Assembly (NCBI GenBank): GCA_030550175.1
Contig: JAUQPW010000002.1
Coordinates: forward strand, 2,407-66,406
Direction: 5' to 3'
Source of the DNA: a bacterium
Lineage (GTDB): Bacteria > Moduliflexota > Moduliflexia > Moduliflexales > JAUQPW01
DNA length: 64,000 bases
Shown: positions 1-8,726 of the stretch, in pieces
Layout of the letters: every line of letters begins with the position of its first letter
How positions within the stretch are numbered: the stretch's first letter is position 1
Made by a program: the position numbers and the translations under genes
The notes under the pieces: model-generated
Told to the model about the DNA's origin: nothing
Seen by the model: the letters and a program-made list of their open reading frames with translations, nothing else
Databases searched by the model: none

Positions 1-2
1 GG

Positions 3-485
3 ACTATAGGATTTTACATGGATTGTGATACCACTGGGGTGGAGCCGGATATCAGTCTGGTTAAATATAAAAAATTAGCAGGGGGTGGCTTAATCAAAAT
101 GGTTAACCGGACGGTTCCGGAAGCTTTGAAAAAGCTGGGATATTCCGCAGAGCAGATCCAGGCCATCGTCGAATATATCGATCAGAACGATACCATTGAA
201 GGAGCCCCGGAGCTAAAACCGGAGCATCTTGCCGTCTTTGACTGTGCTTTCAAACCTTCAAAAGGAACCCGATCCATCCATTATAGCGGTCATCTTAAGA
301 TGTTGGGAGCCGTTCAGCCTTTCTTGTCAGGGGGAGTATCCAAGACCATTAATATGCCCCATGAGGCGACCCCTGAGGACATCTGGCAGGTATATATGGA
401 GGCCTGGAAGATGGGGCTTAAAGCGGTAGCGGTATATCGAGATGGCTGCAAACGGACTCAACCCCTGAGTACTTCGGTGAGTTGA
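3..485 (+). CDS. nrdJ: Adenosylcobalamin-dependent (class II) ribonucleotide reductase, 3' part only
   Basis: The gene enters from the left edge; the frame is open from base 3. It encodes the C-terminal end of the catalytic barrel of class II ribonucleotide reductase, which makes deoxyribonucleotides using B12. The recognisable stretches are MDCDTTGVEPD, KYKKLAGGG, the SGGVSKTINMP motif and the AVYRDGCKRTQPLSTS strand. In the common NrdJ architecture that last motif is followed by a further C-terminal region (TSCPD domain and redox cysteines). Here a TGA stop at 483-485 ends the protein at once, 10 bases before the convergent GGDEF-EAL gene. Reading through the TGA gives only eight codons before TAG, so it is a real stop and not selenocysteine. 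Family assignment is firm; whether the enzyme is naturally short, split or damaged is open. Confidence 0.85.
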   Translation, partial: TIGFYMDCDTTGVEPDISLVKYKKLAGGGLIKMVNRTVPEALKKLGYSAEQIQAIVEYIDQNDTIEGAPELKPEHLAVFDCAFKPSKGTRSIHYSGHLKMLGAVQPFLSGGVSKTINMPHEATPEDIWQVYMEAWKMGLKAVAVYRDGCKRTQPLSTSVS

Positions 486-495
486 GAAACCAGGG

Positions 496-2886
496 TTAGA
501 GGGAAAAGGTAGGATACAGGCGTGCAAACACCTCAGCAGGGAGTGGATGGCTGAGTAAGTAACCTTGGATCTCGTCACAGGCTTGCGAGCGTAAAAAGAT
601 CAACTGTTCTTCGGTTTCCACCCCCTCGGCGATCACTTTCAATTTAAGACTATGGGCCATAGCAATAATGGCTTTGATAATGGCCGTATTGTCCGCGTTG
701 TTCGGAATATCCTTCACGAAAGACTGATCAATTTTTAAGGCATTAATGGGAAAGCGGTTTAAATAACCCAGTGAAGAATAGCAAGTACCAAAATCATCTA
801 TTAAGATTTGAACTCCCATAGCACTCAATTCTTTTAATACCGGGATACTGAAATCGAGATCTCTCATGGCAATACTCTCGGTAATTTCCAATTTAAGAGT
901 TTGGGCGGCCATACCCGTCTCTTTGAGGATCTTTTTGATCAACTCCAGCAAATTTTGATGCTGGAATTGGCGGGCCGACAGGTTTATGGCTACGAAGAGC
1001 GGAGGTAGACCCCTATCTCGCCAGGCTTTGCTTTGCGCGCATGCCGTTTGTAATACCCATTCTCCAATGGCTATAATCAATCCGGTTTCTTCCGCAACCT
1101 GGATAAACTCCCCTGGAGAGATAAGACCCCGTTGGGGATGTTGCCAGCGTAGAAGCGCCTCAACTCCGGTTATCTTACCGCTTGCCAGGCATATGATGGG
1201 TTGATAATAAAGCCGAAACTCTTGCTGCTCGATAGCTCGTCGAAGGCTGGCCTCCAGGTGCAGGAGTTCCACGGCCCGTGTATGCATGCCAGTATCAAAC
1301 ACGGCATACCTTGCCTTACCCAGCGCTTTGGCCCGATACATGGCGATGTCGGCATCCCGTAGAAGATCGTCGGGTTGGTTATACCCTATGGTATTTAGGG
1401 CAATCCCAATACTGGTGGTCGTACATACCTCTTGCCCATTTAAATTGAAGGGGATCCTCAGTTCTTTTTGGATTCTGTCTGAAACACGAATCGCATCATC
1501 AAGACTTTCGATTCCATCAAGGAGGACTGCAAACTCATCTCCCCCCAGACGGGCAACGGTATCCCCAGGGCGCAAACACCCCACCAACCTTCGAGCAATC
1601 TCAACAAGGAGTTGATCCCCGGCCAGATGACCGAGACTGTCGTTGACAACCTTAAAGCGATCCAGGTCAAGAAAGAGTACGGCAAATTGATAATCCTTAC
1701 GGCGTTTTGCACGCTCGGTTGCATGCTCCAGGCGATTCATGAACAGAGCTCGATTGGGTAAGCCTGTCAGGGCATCGTGAAACGCATCATGCAAGAGTTG
1801 CATTTCGGCTACCTTACGGTCTGTGATATCAGTCTGAGAACCGGCCATGCGATAAGCCTTCCCTTCTGCATCTCGAACTGCAAGCCCTCGACTGAGCATC
1901 CAGCGGTAAGTTCCGTCCTTATGCTTCATCCGGTGTTCGTTTTCAAAGGGAGTAAGACCTTCCAGATGCAAATCGATCCGTGCCCTTAACCCGTCAATGT
2001 CCTCAGGATGCACCCGGCTAAACCACTCCTCGATGCTATTTTTGATCTCGTTCTCCTCATAACCGAGCATCGACTTCCAACGGGGAGAGTAATAGATCTC
2101 ACCGGTTTTCAAATTCCAATCCCACAGTCCATCGTTAGCCCCACGGGCAGCAAGGGCATATCGTTCTTCACTCTCTCGCAATGCGTCCTCCGCCCGCTTA
2201 CGCTCTATGGCAAAGGCGATATGACTGGCAATGGTTTGTGCCAACTGAACTTCCTCGTCGGTGAACCCATGCAAGGTGTTATAATAGATCATAAATTTCC
2301 CTAATAGCTGCCCTTGATATACCAGGGGAATGAAGCCGAGAGCCCGGATACCTTCCTTTAAAATGGCGGGTCGAAGAGACTGCAAACTCGGCTCCTTTTC
2401 CACATCCGGGACCAGAATCGGTTGTGGGTTCTTTTCGTGGCGTGACCAGGGACAATGACCTTCTGCGGCTTTTCGATAGTTATCCGAAAGCCCTCTCCAG
2501 GCTTTAAAGCGGATGATACCATCCGGATCAAATAGTAACACCGAAGCCCGGTCCACCTTCAACGTACGTTGCAAAGCGTTCAGGGCTTCGGTGTATATCT
2601 CTTCGAGAACTTCCGCACGGCTGGTAGCACTGTTGAGATGGTAAATACTCTGAAGTTGTTCAATGCGTTGTTGTAACTGTTCTTCCGTCCGCTTGCGCTC
2701 AGCCAGCTCTTGCTGGATGGAATGGTACAACTGGGCATTATCCGGGGTTATTAAGGCCAATCCTTTAATAAGTTCACTTTTCAGCTCTTTCTCTAATTTC
2801 GAAAGATCAATAAAACCCCGAAGAATAAGTATCCTCACAACCGGCGTGATAGGTACTGCAAGGAGCTTTTTCAAAAATTCTAACAT
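496..2886 (-). CDS. GAF-PAS-GGDEF-EAL cyclic-di-GMP signalling protein
   Basis: A cytoplasmic second-messenger enzyme of about 796 residues. Order seen: a short helical N-terminus, a GAF sensor (about residues 85-235), a PAS domain with PAC tail (about 245-365), a GGDEF domain (about 375-540) and an EAL domain (about 550-790). The cyclase signature ARLGGDEFAVLL is intact, and RPGD lies five residues before it, fitting an inhibitory I-site. The EAL side keeps EALLRW, LEITES, the IDDFGT loop, KIDQSFV and EGVETEEQ. Both activities are therefore possible; only experiment can say which dominates. An in-frame codon 48 bases further upstream exists, but the ATG at 2886 has an AAAGAGA tract at suitable spacing and begins the natural helix MLEFLKKLL. 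It converges on nrdJ. Confidence 0.88.
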   Translation of the reverse strand: MLEFLKKLLAVPITPVVRILILRGFIDLSKLEKELKSELIKGLALITPDNAQLYHSIQQELAERKRTEEQLQQRIEQLQSIYHLNSATSRAEVLEEIYTEALNALQRTLKVDRASVLLFDPDGIIRFKAWRGLSDNYRKAAEGHCPWSRHEKNPQPILVPDVEKEPSLQSLRPAILKEGIRALGFIPLVYQGQLLGKFMIYYNTLHGFTDEEVQLAQTIASHIAFAIERKRAEDALRESEERYALAARGANDGLWDWNLKTGEIYYSPRWKSMLGYEENEIKNSIEEWFSRVHPEDIDGLRARIDLHLEGLTPFENEHRMKHKDGTYRWMLSRGLAVRDAEGKAYRMAGSQTDITDRKVAEMQLLHDAFHDALTGLPNRALFMNRLEHATERAKRRKDYQFAVLFLDLDRFKVVNDSLGHLAGDQLLVEIARRLVGCLRPGDTVARLGGDEFAVLLDGIESLDDAIRVSDRIQKELRIPFNLNGQEVCTTTSIGIALNTIGYNQPDDLLRDADIAMYRAKALGKARYAVFDTGMHTRAVELLHLEASLRRAIEQQEFRLYYQPIICLASGKITGVEALLRWQHPQRGLISPGEFIQVAEETGLIIAIGEWVLQTACAQSKAWRDRGLPPLFVAINLSARQFQHQNLLELIKKILKETGMAAQTLKLEITESIAMRDLDFSIPVLKELSAMGVQILIDDFGTCYSSLGYLNRFPINALKIDQSFVKDIPNNADNTAIIKAIIAMAHSLKLKVIAEGVETEEQLIFLRSQACDEIQGYLLSHPLPAEVFARLYPTFSL

Positions 2887-3168
2887 AAAATCTCTTTTAT
2901 TTTGGGAATTAAATCCTTCTCTCCCAGGTAGCATCCGGATCGTTTAAGCCTCTGTTCTCTTAGATAGGTTAACCTCTCTCTTCCTGATCGGTAAGCCTTA
3001 TAGCCTTTCCCGACAGATTTGTAAAACATTAATTAACTTTCAAACTCTACCTTTATATCTTAAATTCCTTAGAGATGCAATCAAAAAATCATCTGAAAAT
3101 TTTTATTGATCTTCAACTTTTTTGATTTATGTTTATCTAATTTAGAACTACGGGATTAATTCCTTTAA

Positions 3169-4335
3169 CTAGCTATCCAGCCTTGTGAGCGATCCAGAGA
3201 AGGATCCACCTGACAGATCGAAAATACGGTCCAGCCTCTCCGGAGGAATACCCACTCCCGTATCTCGTATTCGAAACACCACCTCATCCCCCTCCTGAGC
3301 GCCGGAGAACCAGATATGACCTCCGGGTTCGGTGTATTTTATGGCGTTATTTAAAAGATTTATCAAAATCTGTTCCAATCGAACCGGATCTACTTCCAGG
3401 GGTATAGGCCCCTGGGGTAGCGAAACCGATGATCTGTGTTGACGGGCCTTGAGGAGCGGCAAAGTGACTTCTAGAACATGGGACATGACCGTTGTCAAAT
3501 CCACGATGTCTTTTCGTAGCTGGATCTTGTCGCTGTTGATCCGTGAGATATCCAGCAAATCATCGAGGAGCCTGGCCATATGCTGGATCTGTCGTTCTAT
3601 GACTTCCACCATCCGTTTCAGGATAGGGTGATTTATATTCTGCGTACGTATTAATTCCGTACCATTGTCAAAAACCACTTCTTCTTCAAAGTCACACACT
3701 TCAATACCCCGAGCAGCCATCTGGATGGGAAGCTCTTCCGGTGCCAGTTCCACTCCATCTTTGAATACTTTGAAATGCGTGGGTTGCTCGTTTTGGGGTG
3801 CAGTCTTTGATAGATTAGAGCCGAGGGGCATCTGGAGCAATTCGTGGGCTGCACGACTACCTGTGATTATCCTGCATTCCGGGTCGTGGGCGATCCAGAC
3901 TATGGCAGGGGCTGCTTCCATCAAAGCTTTCAGTTCCTCCGCCCGGGCCCTTTCACGCTCCTCACTCTCACACAATGCCCGTTCTGTCCGCTTACGTTCC
4001 AGGATGTCGGTAAACATACCGAGTATACCCATGGGCGAGCCGTTAGCATCCAACAACTGACTGCTGGAAATATGAACCCAGATTTCTGAACCCTCTTTCC
4101 GCCGAAGCCGAAAATCGAGAGGTTCTTTATTACCTTTCTTCTTCTCTTCAAAATACCTTTGTGCCCCATGCAGGTCCTCGTCAAAGACGAAGTCAAAAAA
4201 CGAACTCCGGGACATTTCCTCAACGCTACAACCCAATATTTCGGCCATTCGCCGATTAACAAAGACCGTACGTATAAAATACTCATCGTGCAATGGGGAG
4301 CCAAACTGTAAAGGTTGTACCAATTCCTTTTTCAC
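3169..4335 (-). pseudogene. Degenerate PAS-histidine kinase lacking H-box and C-terminal ATPase part
   Basis: Two PAS-like regions are followed by pieces of a histidine kinase. The line running from ERQIQHMARLLDDLLDISRI through the N-box region (LINLLNNAIKYTEPGG) to DTGVGIPPERLDRIFDL closely matches the intact hybrid kinase at 58698-60170 in this window. Against that paralogue two losses stand out. The H-box segment carrying the phospho-accepting histidine (AHELRNPLT in the paralogue) is absent, replaced by an abrupt join near residue 240. After RIFDL the frame runs into unrelated residues and stops, so the G2 box and end of the ATPase domain are missing. The only start is a GTG inside the upstream kinase gene, overlapping it by 53 bases. 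It is probably a decayed kinase; a non-catalytic sensor role cannot be excluded. Confidence 0.7.
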
Positions 4336-5386
4336 TGATACACTGAATGCCTCCCCGATGCTCTTTAAGAATTTGCCGAACCAACGGCAACCCTAACCCA
4401 CTTCCCTTGGCTTTGGTGGTAAAAAAGGGCTCAAAGATTCTCTCCAAATTTGCTTTGTCAATGCCAACTCCGGTATCCCTAATCTCAATTTCAACTTTTC
4501 CTTCTCCCCTTCGAGTCATCACAACCAACTGCCCTCCCTGAGGCATGGCTTCCATGGCGTTTCGAAATAGATTAAGAAAAACCTGTCGAAGCTGGTTGAC
4601 ATCCACAAGGACTTCTGGTAAATCCGCCTCAAAAACCTTTCGAACTGAAATCCTCTTCTCATAAAGTTCTAAGGCCAAAAATTCCAGAAGCTTCATTAAA
4701 ATCATATTCACATCCCCACGCTCCAGTTTGGTTTTCGGTAGCCGGGCAAACTGATAGTACTCTCTTACCATATCAGCCAAACGTTCTAACTCTGTTCTAA
4801 TAACTTCTAGTCTTTCCCTCGCTTCTTGAATTTGAACCTCTGGAGTGGTCAGAATTTCTTCCAGGATATCTATATTGAGCAGGACCGAAGTCAGGGGATT
4901 CATCAATTCATGGGCTACTGTAGCACATATCCGTCCCACAGCCACTAGTCTCTCTGCCTCAGCTACCTGCCGGTAAAGAGTTCTCTTTTCAGTAACATCT
5001 TTAACATAGACAATAACTTGATCAACCTTTCCATCTGGACTTTTCAAAGGGAATGTGGAAATCTCCATCTCTATCCGCCTTCCCTTTTCAGCGATTCCGA
5101 CCCGTTCCAGGTGAACAGGTTTCCCGGACTCAAAGCTTATACATACGGGACATTGTTCCTGAGAAGATTCAGCTCCTTGAAAGGGTCGGTGGCAGTCCTG
5201 GTAGATAAAATCATCAGCAGATTTACCCATCAGAGCTAGAAATCCCTGGTTAACCGCCTCAATAGTGTGATCTTGGCCCACCATTAAAAGCCCATCTGTG
5301 ATCCCTTCAAAGAGGGTCTGGAATTTGATTTCACAGGCAATCGTTCCCTTCCTTTGAGCGCGATTTCCTTTTTGAGTTATCTCCAT
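4283..5386 (-). CDS. PAS-domain sensor histidine kinase
   Basis: A soluble two-component kinase of about 367 residues with no transmembrane segment. A PAS domain (about residues 15-130, with a CPVC pair that could sense redox state or bind a ligand) is followed by a HisKA domain whose H-box reads VAHELMNPLTSVL. The HATPase domain keeps the N-box (LFRNAMEAM), DTGVGI, the FEPFFTTKAKGSGLGL lid and a terminal GTTFTVWLP strand. All catalytic motifs are present. Start chosen at 5386 because AGAGG lies six bases ahead; an ATG 33 bases upstream lacks this. No response regulator is adjacent. The 3' end overlaps the degenerate kinase. An ECF-type promoter element about 330 bases upstream (5719-5742) points at this gene. 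Confidence 0.88.
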   Translation of the reverse strand: MEITQKGNRAQRKGTIACEIKFQTLFEGITDGLLMVGQDHTIEAVNQGFLALMGKSADDFIYQDCHRPFQGAESSQEQCPVCISFESGKPVHLERVGIAEKGRRIEMEISTFPLKSPDGKVDQVIVYVKDVTEKRTLYRQVAEAERLVAVGRICATVAHELMNPLTSVLLNIDILEEILTTPEVQIQEARERLEVIRTELERLADMVREYYQFARLPKTKLERGDVNMILMKLLEFLALELYEKRISVRKVFEADLPEVLVDVNQLRQVFLNLFRNAMEAMPQGGQLVVMTRRGEGKVEIEIRDTGVGIDKANLERIFEPFFTTKAKGSGLGLPLVRQILKEHRGGIQCISEKGIGTTFTVWLPIAR

Positions 5387-5798
5387 AATAAACCTCTTTT
5401 CTTTATAGAAAATCTCCAAAACAGGGAGAGATAATATAAAATTTGTGTCCTTGAATAAGAAAGTTAGGCAACGCTAACTAAATTAACCCAAGTCCCCCCG
5501 ATTTATGGTGCATTGTACTAAATTCTAGCCGATTATGTTATGCAATAGAATGAGCTTTTTTGTAGATTTGTAACTTGAGTTGTGAAATCGTTACACAGAA
5601 ATGAGGAATGATTACGGTCTTTTTTAATTTTTTTATTAAGACACACCCCAAGTAACTGAGATTAAGGTAAACCGAAACAGATCTTGGGAGGATTCCAGCT
5701 TGGTTTCCTCTTTTTTTATACGAACAGAAGGTGAAAAGGTTCAAAAATAAACTGAGGTGTTAAAAGGTTTGTATGTTACTTTGAGAACAAGGTGCGAT
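5387..5798. other. Intergenic region, 412 bases
   Basis: No convincing gene; the short frames here lack a ribosome site and family-like sequence. It holds the ECF-type promoter element at 5719-5742 and otherwise AT-rich DNA that would form a long 5' leader for the kinase gene. Confidence 0.6.
5719..5742 (-). promoter_or_regulatory. ECF sigma-type promoter, class 1 (GAAC-N16-CGTA)
   Basis: Read on the minus strand, TTGAACCTTTT is followed 16 bases after GAAC by CGTATAA. Two other sites in the window (13089-13112, 19444-19467) have the same boxes and exactly the same spacing. The GAAC -35 box is typical of ECF sigma factors. It points toward the sensor kinase at 4283-5386. Confidence 0.65.
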
Positions 5799-6680
5799 TT
5801 AGATCTTGCTGACACCTAACCAGGATCCCAGGGTTCCCCCGGTCAGAGCCCCTAAAAAGGACCCGAAGAGTAGATTTGTATAGAGGCCCAGTGTGAAGGG
5901 GATACAGAGGACACTGAGGGCAGGAGCTATAGCCATGGTAAAGAGACAGGCAGCCAGGGGACCTTGCCCCAGCGGATTTACAGATAACGGTCTTCCCAGG
6001 ATAAGGCTCCCAATAAAAAGGGAAAAGAGGGATGTCATACTCCCTAGAAGGAAGTAACGTGTTGGATTGGAGAGCCGGTTGAGAAGGTTGTTAAGAAATA
6101 ATTTTATTTCCTTCAACTGAGGAGATTCTGAGAGAATCAAGAAGGCTATAAGCGTAGCGATTAAGATCGCAGCCAGGGCCGGCATGGCTGCCTGAAACAG
6201 GTAAGATCCCGGTTCCTGAACAGAGGCTTCTTCCCTTCTTGTTCGGATACCCAGGAAAGCCAAGCAAAACAGGATACTATAGGCGGCGCTCCAGAGAATT
6301 CCACAGATGAGAAGGGATTTGGGAGACAGATTGGTAGGTGGTATATTCCTCGACAGGACAAGGACCGAGAGGATCGCTGTGAGGGTCCCACAGGCTGTGG
6401 ATGAACCCACTTTAAAAAGAGGCCTTTGCCAGATGCTGCCAGGCATTTTTATGCTAAATCGCGCTTGAGCTAGCTGCTCCTGGAGTTTCTGGCTGAGTCC
6501 TGACGCAGGGATAACCTCTTCCCATGAATTTAGCCGTTGATGGACTCGCTGCAGGAGTTCCAATTCCTCCCGACAGATGGCACATCTTTCCAGATGCTCC
6601 TTGACGGTTCGGATCCCTTCCGGGGTTAATTCGTCATACAAGTAATCGATCAATTGATCTTTTATCTTAGAACATTCCAT
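5799..6680 (-). CDS. Zinc-finger (zf-HC2) anti-sigma-like membrane protein
   Basis: The N-terminus (MECSKIKDQLIDYLYDEL, then HLERCAIC with His29, Cys33 and Cys36) is the zinc-binding anti-sigma domain that holds ECF sigma factors. The rest is several hydrophobic segments, which would anchor it in the inner membrane so that a periplasmic or membrane signal can release the sigma factor. It resembles in layout the anti-sigma gene at 32799-33728. Unlike that one it has no sigma gene beside it. The ECF sigma gene at 19587-20168 has no partner beside it either, so the two might be a separated pair; that is only a guess. Start at 6680 because the ZAS motif begins at once. Confidence 0.75.
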   Translation of the reverse strand: MECSKIKDQLIDYLYDELTPEGIRTVKEHLERCAICREELELLQRVHQRLNSWEEVIPASGLSQKLQEQLAQARFSIKMPGSIWQRPLFKVGSSTACGTLTAILSVLVLSRNIPPTNLSPKSLLICGILWSAAYSILFCLAFLGIRTRREEASVQEPGSYLFQAAMPALAAILIATLIAFLILSESPQLKEIKLFLNNLLNRLSNPTRYFLLGSMTSLFSLFIGSLILGRPLSVNPLGQGPLAACLFTMAIAPALSVLCIPFTLGLYTNLLFGSFLGALTGGTLGSWLGVSKI

Positions 6681-6974
6681 ATCGTTTTAAAGTTTTGTAA
6701 CCCTTTCAAGGGGATAACCTGTAGAATAACCCACCAGCCTTACCGTTTTTAGCATACAAACAAAATGTTAAAGGTAGATAACAAAAGGCTTATTCGGAGG
6801 ATCTATAATTTAAATTTTATCTCCCTTTTCACCAAACTGCAATTCGTATCAAGGACAACACTCTTTTTGATTTCTCTTTTATACGATCAGAACAGAATGA
6901 ATCATCCTTTACTTATTAGTCCTTTAAATCTTAACAAATTATTTATATCTCTATTTCTAAGACATATGTCTCTA
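6681..6974. other. Intergenic region, about 294 bases
   Basis: AT-rich; I see no gene, RNA or clear hairpin. TGTAACCCTTTC at 6695-6706 resembles an ECF -35 box on the plus strand but has no convincing -10 box or downstream gene. Confidence 0.4.
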
Positions 6975-8726
6975 CTAAAGTGACATGTTTTCTCCGGAAC
7001 GGTCTATCAAGGTTTGAATCCGGTGTACCAATACCTCGAAGATCCCCTGACAAACGGCTGGATAGTCTTCCAGGATTTCCCAGAAGCTTTCCCTATCTAG
7101 CTTCAAGCAAAGGCAGTGCTCCAGGGCCCGGGCGGAGAAAAGGCGAGGCTGATGGGTGAGCACGGCCAGAGTTCCAAAACTTTCTCCAGGCTTGACCAAC
7201 TCCACATATCCTGAAGCCCGGCGCAGTTCTACGCTCCCACTGACCAGGCTAAAAATCTCCTGGGCTATTTCCCCTTCGACAAAAATAGACTGGCCGGGCT
7301 GGAATTCAACTTCTATGCTTTGATTGGCGAGCACCAACAGCTCATAGGGGCCCAGCCGGGAAAAGATATCAACCTTACCTAGGTTTTCCAACTTCTGAAG
7401 GGTTGTAAGTGCCGATGACCCAGCCGGTTGTCTATATTTCGTCTCTTGCAGTTTGGGTGGTGCTTCCATCTGAGCATACCTCCAATTCAGGGTTTCCTCA
7501 ACCAGGGACAGGTCTGATAGAGCATGGAACGGAGAGCAGGGAGTATGGCGTTCGCTCTCTGTTCCTTGCTCCCTGCTCTCTGCTTCTTGGAGAGCTTCCA
7601 GTGCCTCCCTGATCTCAACCCGCCACAAGCTTAACTCCTTGGCACTGAGGTCGGCTATCCCTGCGGCTGCCGGAAGTGGATCCCGCTCTCGCAGGTAGGA
7701 GAGTAACACGGCTTTGTGTGCGCTCCGGGTATACGTTCCCATCTCGGCTCGCCGGTGAGACTCCAACAAAGGAAGGATGCGGTGCCGGTGGGAAGGGCTG
7801 AGAATCGTGTCCAGGAGTTCCAGGGCCGCGTCGGCACGGTGGCGATTCCCCCCGATTAGAGCCAGGTAGGCGCGATAGATGCGGTCCGGTTCGTAGAGGA
7901 GGCCAAGTACACGGAAAATGCGTTCCCGGGCCCACACCTGTCGCTGATTTAAAACCGCCTCCATGAGTCCACGGGGTTGTGGCGAAAAGGACCGAGCCCG
8001 CTGTACTTCGATTTCGAGCGTGTGTATTTCCTGTCCTAATAGGGATTCCAGAGCGGGATGGGCGGATTCCAGAGATTGGTGCTTTTTAAGACGGTTCAGG
8101 GCCTTGATGGCGGCAAAGCGGAGGATAAGATCCGCTCCGTGTGCCATCGCTACGAGCAGCTCCAGCGCCTGAGGTCCTCCAATATCGGCCGCGATTTTGA
8201 GGGCCCACTTCTTTTGCTCCAGTAACCCCTCCTCGTCCTCCAATACCTTCCTCAAATGCGGAAACAGCGATTCCCCGTAACTGGAAAGGGCCGTGCGCAC
8301 TTCAGACCGCAGCGACGAGTCTCGCAGAGCTTCAATCAAAGCCGACACGACACCCGGGGGACGAGTCTGCGCGATACTGTGTAGCACCGCTTTCCGCACT
8401 TCTGGAGAGGGATCGGACAACAGCCGTTGGCATAGTTGCTCCAAAGCTGCCGATGGGCGCACGTGTTCTAGGATATGGGCGATTTCCCAGCGCACCTCGG
8501 GCTGAGATTGACTTAGTGATTTTGTCACCAGCTCTTCTAACCTCTTATAAACCCTTTGCTGGACTGTTTCTATTTCCTGATTAAGAGCACAGGAAGCAGC
8601 GGCGGCTTGTACCATAGGATCAGGATCCTCCCAGGAAAAGGCAGAGCTTTTCCATAGGCCCCACTGGACTACGGAGGCACAGGTAGTGTATTGCTTCAAC
8701 TCGAACCCGCCGGTCAGCATCGTCAA
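6975..8726 (-). CDS. HEAT-repeat / cyclic-nucleotide-binding C-terminal half of a frameshifted transporter
   Basis: About 580 residues: a run of HEAT-type helical repeats (for example VRKAVLHSIAQTRPPGVVSA) and, near the C-terminus, a cyclic-nucleotide-binding domain (FQPGQSIFVEGE, then SGSVELRR, PGESFGTLAVL, ARALEHCLCLKLD). The beginning lies in the frame next to the end of the translocase-like gene at 8620-10191. If one G of the GGG at 8630-8632 is dropped, the two join as ...LFLEDPDPMVQAAAAS..., a perfect HEAT repeat. So this is most likely the second half of one protein of about 1,070 residues, with a sequencing error or true frameshift. A palindromic repeat (7532-7580) lies in frame here, adding a Glu/Ser-rich linker ahead of the cyclic-nucleotide domain. 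Confidence 0.75.
   Translation of the reverse strand: MTMLTGGFELKQYTTCASVVQWGLWKSSAFSWEDPDPMVQAAAASCALNQEIETVQQRVYKRLEELVTKSLSQSQPEVRWEIAHILEHVRPSAALEQLCQRLLSDPSPEVRKAVLHSIAQTRPPGVVSALIEALRDSSLRSEVRTALSSYGESLFPHLRKVLEDEEGLLEQKKWALKIAADIGGPQALELLVAMAHGADLILRFAAIKALNRLKKHQSLESAHPALESLLGQEIHTLEIEVQRARSFSPQPRGLMEAVLNQRQVWARERIFRVLGLLYEPDRIYRAYLALIGGNRHRADAALELLDTILSPSHRHRILPLLESHRRAEMGTYTRSAHKAVLLSYLRERDPLPAAAGIADLSAKELSLWRVEIREALEALQEAESREQGTESERHTPCSPFHALSDLSLVEETLNWRYAQMEAPPKLQETKYRQPAGSSALTTLQKLENLGKVDIFSRLGPYELLVLANQSIEVEFQPGQSIFVEGEIAQEIFSLVSGSVELRRASGYVELVKPGESFGTLAVLTHQPRLFSARALEHCLCLKLDRESFWEILEDYPAVCQGIFEVLVHRIQTLIDRSGENMSL
7532..7580. repeat. Palindromic repeat inside the HEAT/cNMP coding sequence
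   Basis: Perfect 12-base arms GAGAGCAGGGAG (7532-7543) and CTCCCTGCTCTC (7569-7580) around a 25-base spacer. It lies in frame within the gene and encodes a low-complexity stretch unlike the flanking helices. Confidence 0.6.

Noticed and set aside
483..510. UGA at the end of the nrdJ fragment as a sixth selenocysteine
   Set aside because: The frame beyond it gives only eight codons before TAG and no match to the reductase; there is no cysteine expected at this position.
5538..5744. A 68-residue minus-strand open frame
   Set aside because: No ribosome site, no family character, and it overlaps the ECF promoter element.
6765..6983. A 72-residue plus-strand open frame upstream of the anti-sigma gene
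   Set aside because: AT-rich chance frame overlapping the end of the HEAT gene on the other strand.
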